Shown in pieces: positions 10,168-21,210 of a stretch of 64,000 bases of DNA. Source of the DNA: Bugula neritina (Eukaryota; Bryozoa; Gymnolaemata; Cheilostomatida; Bugulidae); the NCBI GenBank assembly GCA_964035545.1, contig OZ037767.1, forward strand, positions 15,867,498 to 15,931,497, written 5' to 3'. Each line of letters begins with the position of its first letter. The first letter of the stretch is position 1. The position numbers and the translations under genes are program-made. The notes beneath the pieces are model-generated. The model saw nothing but the letters and a program-made list of their open reading frames with translations. It was not told the origin of the DNA and made no database searches.

Positions 10168-11417
10168 AAAAGAATGAATCTAGCCAAAGTGTACCAAGAC
10201 CCATTCGCTATGTCGGCAAAATTGAAGTTGGAGAAATGACTGATGACATCATATCCTTTATTGAACATCCAACTGATTCTACTAAAATAATGGCAGCTAC
10301 ATCAAAACAACTTGTAGAGATCAATCATCATGGAGACTGTACAGTAGTAGCTGGTGTGCAGCTGCAAGGTTGTTTGCATACGCAAAACTCACTTTCATTT
10401 GCTTCCATCAGTCATATTTTTTATGCTCACTTCACTGATCTGAATTTACATCACTTCCTGTTTAACAAGTCTGTCATCTTGGTGGCTGATGAAGGTGACC
10501 ATTGCATTAAATTCTTTGAATTTCAACAGAAACCTTTGTTCTCTAATTTTCAAACCTACAAAATTGGCAATTGTGGACTTCCACAAGTATCCCCTTTGTT
10601 AGCTGATAAAGTTCGACACTTTAGTGAACCTCAGGCAATCATGCTGAACACCCCAAAACATCTTTCTCTGTACCATGACTCTGAGACTATCAGACTGGTT
10701 GTTAACTGTGTGCTGACTGAAGTATACTCTGTTATTGTTAGTATCTATCCAACTCACACTGTAGCATATGAGTACAGTGGACACCCCGGGTACGTTATTA
10801 CCGACATGTTAAATCATTTTGATTTTCCAATGATGAAATCACAGGGATTTAGCAGTGTGGAAAACAAAAGTGATTTAGCAAAGGTTGATTTGCATATTGA
10901 GGATAATCTTGGCAAATTAATCGGGGTTTATTTTTATTTTTGTGAGTCAACTATTAGTTCAGAAGTTCCCAGACTGTTAAATGATTTGCCAACAATATTA
11001 TTGAGTGGTAAAATTCAGTATTTGATTTACAATCATACTAGTCAGGAGCTGTTCATACGGAATTTACAAATTTTACATCTTCCTCTGGAAGCAGAGTCTA
11101 AACTGAGTCAATATACTGTAGCACGTGATTCTCTCATACTCTACAGTCAAAGCCTGAAAACATTTTATTTCACAAAGAAATATTTTCAATATCAGAGAGT
11201 TAGTGAGAGTCAGTGTAGTCATTCTATTATACAAAAGTTACAGGTGAATGGAGCTGAATCTTGTGCTTATGTCTGCTTTAAATATGGCAATCTTTGTGTT
11301 TACTTTTCATTTAATAGTGTAGACAACTTCTGTTATATTCATAATGAGGTCAGCAATACTAGTTTCATTACTACTCCAGGTTTCTACTGTTACACATCTT
11401 TAAATTATATATTTTAA
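10168..11417 (+). CDS. beta-propeller-like / PAN-like protein, 3' exon only
   Basis: One large exon follows an acceptor (ACTGTAG, exon start 10168, incoming phase 1) and runs to TAA at 11415-11417, about 416 codons. It is a clear paralogue of exon 3 of the gene at 25462-29932, with the same incoming phase and shared motifs: GDC.V.AGVQL, a VAD..DHC.K segment, and near the C-terminus a Cys-rich ESCA..C block. The N-terminal two thirds resembles NHL/YWTD-type propeller blades and the C-terminal part resembles a PAN/apple domain; these fold calls are inference. No signal peptide or WSC exon is visible upstream, so the gene is incomplete, has distant exons, or is a decaying copy. Its uninterrupted frame argues for function. 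Confidence 0.75.
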
Positions 11418-12906
11418 ATGTTTAAACAATTTGTTGGTTCTTTTAACAACGATATTATATCCCAATTTTAATTTAGTAAGTTATCACACAAATAATAACT
11501 TATTGAATGAGTTTTCTGACAAAGAATAATAACTTATTGATTGAGTTTTCTGTCAAAGAACATAAGATATTTCTGATGCTGGTAACATTTACAATTATAT
11601 TTATGTTTACAGTCTAATATCTATGTTTCGTACAATATTTTAGTTATGTTGACATTTATGCTATAGCTGTTGTGAATTCAATAAACACTAATCTCGGTTC
11701 TATAATGTGTTTTATCTCAATATATAACTAGATATACCATTTTAATCAAAAAAAAAGCCATAATCAAAAAAAGAGAACAATGATCAGTTAAGGTAATTGA
11801 AAGGGCACAACAGAAACCTATATTATATGAAATGGGCAAAAGAGGACAACTCTAGATATCCATAATATCCCAGTGATAATTTCACTTATTGACTGCAAAT
11901 GCATATTATTTGTTTGATTAGCCAATTAAAAATCAGTGACTATGTTTTCAACAGCCATGCTTGTGTTTTACTAAATCAGCCAATCAAATAATTGCTAAGG
12001 TAGCATTCAATTCTCTTAACTAACTTATTACATTATTTCGTCAGTTTAAAACTTCAAAGAAGCATCCAATATGTTATAAAGGATAATGAGTGCTTCTAGT
12101 AACATGTGACAGCATGAACTCTGATTGGTATCGCTGACTGTGTTATTACTAAGTGAAAAAACATTGAGGTAACGAAACAGTAAAATTTTTTTCACTCTGC
12201 TTTATTTAACATATTATATACTTATTTATATATATTTAGATGCTGAGTAGTGAATTCATCACTGGAACTCATGCATGCAAGATAACAGAAATATGTATGA
12301 GGCAAAATTTAAAAATATGATGAAGTAATTTAGCGAAGCATGCAGTAACAAAATTGGTATAATATAATAATTGATATATATAGTAAGAAATATTGTTATT
12401 GTGGGCTATAATAAACTATTTTAGAATTAAACTAATGCATGTAATATATTCATAAATCAATCAAGCTTTACATTATAACATATAACAGCCTAATTGTTAC
12501 ACATAATATTTCTATTCGTTATATAATTCAAGCTGCTTTCTTCGGTAATTTCATGGCAAAAACGAACACTATATAATAATGCTATATGCTGTATCAACTG
12601 TTATAAAATGATAATAAAAACTGATAATATATAATATAAAGTAATATAAATGCATAATCAAACAACTCAGGTAAAAACTAAACAATAATAAAGTCTAAAA
12701 AGTTTATCAAAATACAGCGTAAAGCTATTACAAAGTATATTTCCTTGCTATATCATGATAGTATAACATGGCTGCATGAATAGAATCTATTACCAGTTGT
12801 ATAATTTACTTGATCAGAATGTCTTAAAGCTAATAGTATATGCAGCTTATAACCAGTTAGAATGTCAACGTAAGTGAGGTAAAGACATTTACTGTTGAAG
12901 AGCTAT
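11418..12906. other. intergenic AT-rich DNA
   Basis: It lies between two converging genes. Apart from the poly(A) signal, no coding or mobile sequence is recognised. The stretch near 12745-12906 resembles 19590-19766 and is the 3' flank shared with the pseudo-exon. Confidence 0.5.
11680..11685 (+). promoter_or_regulatory. polyadenylation signal AATAAA
   Basis: AATAAA lies 263 bases after the stop of the upstream exon on the same strand. Confidence 0.5.
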
Positions 12907-15900
12907 TCACTTGTTTTTCTTCATTCCAAAAATGGTAAGCTTTCCATCATTTGCTGCTTCTACCACTTTTGACCAATCGGTAGCTTCCTCACATAGTTTG
13001 CCAAGCGCAGACAAGCCTCCTTTTTTTGCACTGTCCATCCATTGTCCAATTATCTGAAATTTATATTATGGGGGAAATGTCAATGAAAATGCATTATATA
13101 TAATAACAATGTTTATATATTATATTAAAACAAATATAAGAGTGTATAATACTATCCCATGTTTTGAGGCTTTAATAAAACATATGATGTTTAGGCAACT
13201 GGTACTCAAAGCTTTTTATGCTATGGTCATCAAAAAATTGGCAAAAGAAACAATTTTCTTCTGCATTTTCCTATATTTTGTATTATATGTTATATAAACC
13301 TGTAATACCTGATACACTTCAATTACAATACATATATAAACAGTGTATAATTGTGCTATATAGCTCATGGTTATAGTATCACAGTTTTATATCTTTCAAT
13401 ACACTAACTTGTTTATACAAGAGCCCTGTGTTATTATAACAGCACAGCTTTTCATGTTTTGTTTATATACTACTTCAAAGAACTCAAAATGAAAAGGTGC
13501 TTAAACAAAATTCTTGCAAGTGTGAATGCAATCAATGCTTAAACAAAAGTGTTGATTTTGCTTTTATTATATAACTAGGATATATAAGTTAAAAGTCTAC
13601 CTCATCTAGTTTATCTTTATCCAGTACACTCAGGTAGTAGATGTATCTGAATCTGTCAATAGTTTTACGACATTTCCCGGTTGGTTTAAGAGCATCATGT
13701 ATAGACTTGGCTCTCTTACTTGTCAGTTGATTATGTACGTATTCCATTAATTGTATAGCCTGTTCAGGTGTTTGTACTGCAAGGAACACAGGATAAAGCA
13801 TGTACATATTAAGCTATGAGAAGATATGAGTATAAGTATTCTACCTCTGCTATAGGAGATAGTACTGAGTGTCATATAACAGCTGGTCATATATATCAAA
13901 CTCTATAGTTGCTGTTTTATGTTATAAAGAGTAAGGGTTGTCTTATCTTATTATATATAGCAAGAGTTGTCTTATCTTATTATATATAGTAAGAGTTGTC
14001 TTATCTTATTACATATAGTAAGAGTTGTCTTACCATATTGGAAATTTGTTGCAGCATTAGGAGCTGACAAATCTGGGCCAGCCTGCTTGTCACTGACTCT
14101 TTCTACAAAATACACAAAAGTCATGCATGCTATCGTAATGGGTAGGCTATCAATGAGGTTATATATAGGAAACTTTATAAACACATGTTAAATTAAAATG
14201 TAAACAGAATGTTACATTTTTATTCATGATTACTGTAATTTATTTCAACAAACCTGTAACCAGTGTTTCTTGGTTCTCAACAAATATTGAGAATGGGACA
14301 TCCACTAATCCAAGTCTGAGACAGTCGGAGTACCACGATTTATCTGAAAAAAAATACAAGTTGATCAAACAAATAAAATCTAAAATATCCATCAATTATT
14401 TATTTTTACCTGCTAGGCAAAGATTACAATAAAACAAGTATGCATTACCTTCATCTAGAATGCGAGTCACACTGTCCTTTCCAATAGAACGTTTGAGATC
14501 TTCAATAGTCATGTGATCTTCAAATGGATAAACTATATTCTCTCCTTGAACTTTTACGGTTACTTTACAGTTTTTCACTTTACCTGCATAAAAAACTCAT
14601 CACATGATCACAAAGCCAACTTTAACCCTAGCGTAATTTCACATCAACAATGTAACAAATAGGTATGTTTAGAGGCACACACACACAAGTAACTTACTCT
14701 TGAATGGCCCATCTGATCTGGTAGGAAGTGAAACTGCTTGGTGTACTGATACAGTAGCAGGTATATCTTGATGTGGTACTGCAACCACTGCATCTATTAG
14801 ATAAGGAACCTCAGTTGGCTGCGCCATGTTCTCCATTGTGTTTTCTGCTGGCACATGTTCATGTGGTGCTGCAACACTTGAAAAAGCTTGGTGTGGTGCC
14901 ACAGTGTTTAACTGACTCAGTTGTGATGATCGTGTATCTGACGTTAAATCATGTGAGAGAGTAGTCGACTGAGTTGGTACTTCAACTGTAAAGATAATAC
15001 AAATAATATTCTACCTATTATAAATGTTGAGGACATTGATTCACAAAAATAATTTATTTAGTAAAAAAGCTTAATATATGGCAGTCAATTATCATTTGTT
15101 TAACAACTCAGTAATTATTTTATAATTTTTGACATTTGGGACAAATAAATTTTTATAGTAAACTGCAAGAATCAGCAAAGACTACCAGACTACCAACTTA
15201 TATAACTTACATGCAGTCCTTTGATATTTATTTGAGGGTAAAACTGTCATAGCTGTTTCTGCAGGTCTTTTGTTGTGGGAAACCTTGTTTGTTTGCTTTT
15301 TCAAGTCAAAAAGTTGAATAAACGAATTGCTTTCTTGTGCGAAGTCAATAACAGGAGAACTTGCGTTAAATTTTAAATCGGATTTGTGTTCATTTTCTAT
15401 TTCCCTGTTTCTAAAACTTCCTTTCTGCATTTGTACTTCTGGTGGCGCATTGTTAGGAAAGTTGGAGATTGAAGGTGGTGGCTGTTTGAACTGAGTGTCT
15501 GCTTCTCTGTGGATGTTGCTGTCACCATTCAAATGCGAAGGGATTGTAGATGGATTGTTGTTGGAAGATGGAGGGTTGAAGAGAGACCAGTCCTTTGAAT
15601 GGTTGAAAGATGGGGCATTTAATTGAAGAGGCTGAGATGGTAAGCTGCTTGTGAAATTCTCTGATCTAGGAAACCACTGTGGTTTCGATGGTGTGGGTAG
15701 GTACGGCATAGAAAAAGAACCATCAGTATTGTTCAGTGGCTCAGCATGCAGGTGTTGTGAAGGGAGTTGAAACCAAGGTGGTTGATGATGGATCAACTGT
15801 GGCGCTGTTTGTAGATAAGATGGTTGTCTTAGGTGTGGTGGTTGCAGCCAGTGCTGTGTAGATGTTGGTTGATGTGGTAAGCCCGGCGATAACTGTGGAA

Positions 15901-18240
15901 ACTCACCACTCTGCAAAGGATGGTGAGGTGTCTGCTCTTTCCAAAAATCTGCGTCTAAAAAAATTTTAAACATGTATAATAATAAATATATAGATTATTG
16001 TTAGAGGCACTTAAATAGTGTGAGTACAAAGATTAATTACAGCAAAATGTTATGTACGATTAATTGTTTCAGTTTGTGGGGTAAATAATTGTAACATAAT
16101 TTATTTTTTGGAATTTGTCAAATTAGCAATTTCTTTGTAGGGGTGACGTGGGGGGAGGGGCACAACAGTCATATAGGGTACAAAAAGCCAGTCAAATTGT
16201 GAGAGAACTTATTGACTTAGAGTTGTGAGCTTTTTTAATAAAAGGTATTGACATAATGGCCGGAACCGAGAAGTTGTGAAAGAGATAAAAACAACCAACT
16301 GATTTTACATATAATAGTCCACTGGTGTAGCATTTAGACTAGAGATTTTTGAACTAGTTACTCAAAAAACAGACGAATGAGAGCGAAAAACTCAACAAGC
16401 GGCCGTTGTGCCCCCCTCCGGTAACCCCTATTTATTAAATTATTGAATATCAATTTCACTCTATTGCATTATGCATCATTTCTAAATTTCAGAAACGCAT
16501 TCGTATTTGTTTTAATAATAGCCAAATTGCACTCTTTTATTGACCCGTTCTGTTTATTTTAAAAATGATCTATCTATTGTTACCTGTGACAAAGCATAAC
16601 GAACAAATTCCTGTCTTTATCCAATTATGCTTTTTAGTCATTGGAAACATTTATTTAGCATGCTATACTTAAATCATAGATGGAGAATATAAAAGCCAAT
16701 CTTTTAAAACTTTATAATTTACTTTTCATTATTGCATGAGATTGCTTTGTACTGCTAACATCACACACTTATTTTATTTCAAGGTTAGTTGACCCAAACT
16801 AAAAAAGTTTTGTTAAAAGTAAGTAAGTCTACCTGGAACTTGACTTGTTGCATCATCCTTTTGTTCTGTAGAAGCAATTCTCTGGAGTCCAAATGTTTCA
16901 TTATTTACACCAACATCTAAAGGTATTCTTTCTGCATGGTTTGATATATTGAAATGTTTTAGCTGCTGCTCTGCTGTCAGCTGACTCATCAAAAGAGTGA
17001 GAATCTCCGTTTGGTTAGTCTTAGCTGCTTCCTGTATCACTGTATTACCATCTCCATTCTGTATCTTGAGCAGCTCTACCTTCTGTTCTACTGATAAACC
17101 ATCTAGTAGACATTTGATGATGTCAGTATGACCTTTCTTTGCTGCACTGTGTATAGCTGTCTCATCCCTCCAGCCCTGTATCTTGAGTAGCTCTACCTTC
17201 TGTTCTACTGATACACCATCTAGTAGACATTTGATGGTGTCAGTATGACCTCCCAATGCTGCAATGTGTATAGCTGCCTCTTTAGGGAAACTCTGAGTCT
17301 GTATCCTGAGTAGCTCTACCTTCTGTTCTACGGACACACCATCTAGTAGACATTTGATGGTGTCAGTATGACCTTCCCATGCTGCACTGTGTATAGCTGT
17401 ACTATCTCCACAGTCTTGTATCTTGAGTAGCTCTACCTTCTGTTCTACTGACACACCATCTAGTAGACATTTGATGGTGTCAGTATGTCCTTTGCATGCT
17501 GCACTGTGTATAGCTGTCTCATCTTCACAGTCCTGTATCTTGAGTAGCTCTACCTTCTGTTCTACTGATACACCATCTAGTAGACATTTGATGGTGTCAG
17601 TATGTCCTTCGAATGCTGCAATGTGTATAGCATGAGACTCAGTTGTCTTGAGTAGCTCTACTCTCTGTTCTACTGATACACCATCTAGTAGACATTTGAT
17701 GATGTCAGTATGTCTTCCGCATGCTGCACTGTGTATAGCTGTCTCATCTTCACAGTCCTGTATCTTGAGTAGCTCTACCTTCTGTTCTACTGATGCACCA
17801 TCTAGTAGATATTTGATGGTGTCAGTATGACCTCCCAATGCTGCACTGCGTATAGCTGTCTCATTCATCCAGCCCTGTATCTTGAGTAACTCTACCTTCT
17901 GTTCTACTGACACACCATCTAGTAAACATTTGATGGTGTCAGTATGACCTCTGTCTGCTGCAATGTGTATAGCTGTCTCATTTGCACTGCCCTGTATCTT
18001 GAGTAGCTCTACCTTCTGTTCTACTGATACACCATCTAGTAGACATTTGATGATGTCAGTATACCCTCCCCATGCTGCACTGTGTATTACATCACACTCC
18101 TCACACAATAGTCTATATCTCTCTTCTAATGATATGAAAGGAAGGCACTTCTTCAGCTCAGTCAGAATATTTCCCTCATCGTCTCTATATCTAATACTAG
18201 TGAGTAATTGAGTAAACTTCAGCATTTCATTCTGATTCAT
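12907..18240 (-). CDS. ankyrin-repeat protein with Pro/Gln-rich middle and novel C-terminal region
   Basis: Eight exons: 18240-16833, 15954-15211, 14985-14698, 14583-14449, 14343-14254, 14102-14034, 13776-13601, 13053-12907. All junctions are GT-AG and all phases agree, giving 1018 residues and a TGA at 12907-12909. Residues about 45-440 hold nine long ankyrin-type units of about 39 residues, each with the pattern (G)HTDTIKCLLDGVSVEQKVELLKIQ then TAIHSAA; one unit is about three residues short. Then come a Pro/Gln/His/Ser-rich region (exon 2), an Ala/Pro/His/Val-rich degenerate repeat (exon 3) and a compact C-terminal region of about 200 residues of unknown fold. No signal peptide or membrane segment is seen, so it is probably intracellular. 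The ATG at 18240 was chosen because the frame opens there and the ankyrin array follows. Partners and role are unknown. Confidence 0.88.
13919..14034 (-). repeat. 29-bp tandem array starting at a splice donor
   Basis: Four units of 29 bp on the minus strand. The first begins with the last exon base and the donor (G|GTAAGACAA); the others begin GATAAGACAA, one base from the same string. Confidence 0.85.
16140..16428. mobile_element. MITE with about 24-bp terminal inverted repeats and TA target site
   Basis: The left end GGGGTGACGTGGGGGGAGGG and right end (reverse complement GGGGTTACCGGAGGGGGGCA) pair imperfectly, and both continue into CACAAC. TA flanks each end (16138-16139 and 16429-16430). 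The 289-bp body has no frame. It sits in the first intron of the ankyrin gene. The TA target suggests a Tc1/mariner-type mobiliser, which is inference. Confidence 0.75.
16990..18090 (-). repeat. ankyrin-coding tandem repeat, about 117-bp units
   Basis: Nine units of about 117 bp in exon 1 of the ankyrin gene are nearly identical at the DNA level, including silent positions. This points to recent tandem duplication or gene conversion. It also creates antisense open frames (17423-18211) that are not genes. Confidence 0.9.
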
Positions 18241-21210
18241 TTTAACTGACCTTTTAGTAAGAACTCTCCATCTTTAGCAGCTCTTCAAATAGACTAATAT
18301 TAATAATAATATGCTAGACTAGAAAACTCCACGATACACAATGACAATGTCTATCCTCAGACTATATATAATATTATTACTAAATTATAACTTATTTTTT
18401 CATTTTAAGCTCTAAACTTTCACACGTGTATAACAATAGTCGTTAACTTTCTGTAAATTACTAACCAGAATCTTCTCAATATAACGTGCCTACTTGTGTA
18501 GCGCTATCTATCAACTATAACTATAACTAGCCTGTACAATACGCAGTTCCGTAGTACAGGGAATACACGAGGAAATAGATGGGAAATTCCATTCGCTCCC
18601 ATTACTCAAATTATTTAGGCAGGACTATGATTTTCGGCCTGTCAACAAACGGTTGCGTTAGGTAACACGTCAAAGTGGGGAATACTTATAGAATATTATC
18701 ATAATTATTGATAGGACAACACAACCCATATTACTCAGCCTGTTGCATTCTGTAAATAATACGGCATGACGCATTTGATGTTGTACCAACTACCAGGCAG
18801 TGGTTGTAGACAGTCATGCTATACAAAATTATAACATGCTTACATAAGCTGTTCATAATATAATATTTGGAGTAATATAAACTTTCAACTTCTATATGAA
18901 CTTCCGTACCATGAATGTTATCCTACATGAAATTAGGATTAAGTGTTATAAAAGTTCGATTGAAGTCAGCTATTGTCTTGGCGCTAAATTAAAAGCAATA
19001 ATTAATAGAAGAGTTAGAATGTTTACAGCCCTATGTTATTTGTAACATTGTGATATTTATGTTTCAGACTATTATATAATATATTATGGAATGTTAATCG
19101 GTAATTTAATTTTGCAAATGCAAGCAAACAAGTATATCACGTGTAAAAGCAAAGTTTTTAAACATAGTTTTGCGGTGGCTTATATTATGTTAGCTTCATT
19201 CAAAATATCTGGCAAAGGTCTATACCATGAGCTAAATGACATTTCTCTAATGATCATCATAATTTTAACTCATTATACAATTATAAAATAATTGCTTCGA
19301 ATAAAAATGAAAACTTCCATATGAATAAAACACTTGCATGACCAATATAAAAGATGAAAGTAGGTTAAAAACCAAAGAGATTGATCAAATATGTAAAAGC
19401 TTGAAATAATTTTTCATCAAAGAGAATATTTGAAACAGCTAATGTAATTTGTTGTATTAACAATCACATTAATGTGTATTTAAACACTAAAAAATAATGC
19501 ATAATAAGAAGCTTCATGTAAAAACAAAAAAACTGTTTTAAGGATTTTATATGAGTAATTTCCCAACAGTATTATAAATTGTATAATGTTCTTGCTATAA
19601 TAACATAATATTCTGAGGCTGCATAAATAGAGAGTGTATGCATGCATTATGAACCTATCACCATATTTAGTTCTTTATAGCATTAGCTTAATGATAACTG
19701 CACAGGCCATTAGGTGTTAAACTATTTGATACAATTAAAAATCTGTACTGTTGAAATGAGCACCCCATGTGTTGTTATTTATTCTAAAAACAGTAAGCTT
19801 TCTATCATTTGCTGCTTCCTTCACAATTTAGACCAGTCAGTGACCACCTCACATAATTTGTCAAATTCACACATGCCTCTTCTTTAGCATTGTCCATCCA
19901 TTGGCCGATTATTTGAAAAATTCAAATTTTTTTAAATATCCAAACTGTGTTGTGAATTACAGCTAATAAATCGGTCAGTATAAAGTCTTATGAGCTAGAA
20001 TAGAATTTGGAGGCATTGGTGTAGTAAATCTATTAAACATCAGTAGCAAGGGGTATTTAATTGTTGAAAGCTGGAAAATGCTGTAAAAGATTAAACATAA
20101 CAGTGATGAGCAAATAGTTTAGTTAGTAAATTAAGCATGTTTACTGCATATCGCTGTGGAAAACGTCATCTATTGTGTTGAGTGTCTTATGGCGCGATGT
20201 AAAAAGTCCATTAGTTTCGCTGGCATGGCACCAGTTAACAGTCAATTCTGCTAAATGCTTTTCTATATTCAAACTAGCTGGTGCCATTGCAAAGCTATCA
20301 ATCATGATTTATTTCATAAGCTCTTTACGTGATAATATGTGATGTACTTTATTTTCAGTAGTTCAAATTTTCTTAAATTTGTCACTTTTGTCCAATTTAA
20401 GTTAGAATAGAGACTTGTAGGTCACAACTACTGCATAATATTATTGTAATTGTGAAAGAATATCCTATTTCGGAGTTTTCTGCTCTAATAATGAAACGCA
20501 TGAACACACACTATAATTATTGTCGTACCAAAGGTGATAAAATAAAAATAAAATAAAATAAAAACTAAATTTACATTAAGTTATTGCTATAATATTTTTA
20601 ATAACTACTAAATTGAAAAAAAATGTACTTTGGTTAAATGAATACTTATAATTACATTACCAAAAGTTTATGTTTTCGAATTGTACCCATAGCTGAAATG
20701 AAAAAGTAAACATTTTCTAGTTCATTGGCAAAAGTTAAGAATTTTACTTTTGACTTGGCGAGTATGTCAACTTTATTTTTCAGATAGTAGCTTGAGAGTT
20801 TTAAATCAAAGCTTTTTAGACGATACGGCGCTAAAAATAGAGCATTTTTTCAAAGAGAAAATCTCTGTAGAACTTTGGTTACATAAGTGTTTTCGACCAT
20901 CATAAGTTTTGTCACTGTATATAATCCAAAAATGTAAATTAAAACATGTAAATAATATTTATATAGAGTTAAGCTTAATGAAAAATTCTATTTTGCTGAA
21001 TATCATTAATGAATATTTATATTGCAATAATTAAAATTAACATCGTTGTAATTTAATCTAAGACAGAGTAAAACTAAAACTAAAGTTTCAAAGTGAAACT
21101 GAAAGATTCAATAAATATAATTCAATTTCAAAAATCATATTATTATCAATATTTGATATTCATATTAAATTTAATATTATTACTGTGATTAATTAATAAA
21201 TAGTTATAAC
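18241..21210. other. intergenic AT-rich DNA with one pseudo-exon
   Basis: It separates the 5' ends of the ankyrin gene (-) and COPS7 (+) and so should contain both promoters, but no clear promoter motif is visible. The pseudo-exon at 19766-19913 is the only recognisable content. A 66-codon frame at 19091 is not supported by splice signals or composition. Confidence 0.5.
19766..19913 (-). pseudogene. dead copy of the ankyrin gene's last exon
   Basis: The minus strand closely matches 13053-12907, the last exon of the ankyrin gene. It keeps the phrase encoding IGQWMD but carries a frameshift in the middle. The acceptor is changed from CAG to CAA, and the terminal TGA is not conserved. Similarity seems to continue into the 3' flank (around 19590-19766 against 12745-12906). 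No other exon of the gene is found here, so only the 3' end was copied. Confidence 0.8.

Noticed and set aside
17423..18211. Three plus-strand frames repeating FCSTDTPSSRHLM
   Set aside because: Antisense shadows of the near-identical ankyrin repeats.
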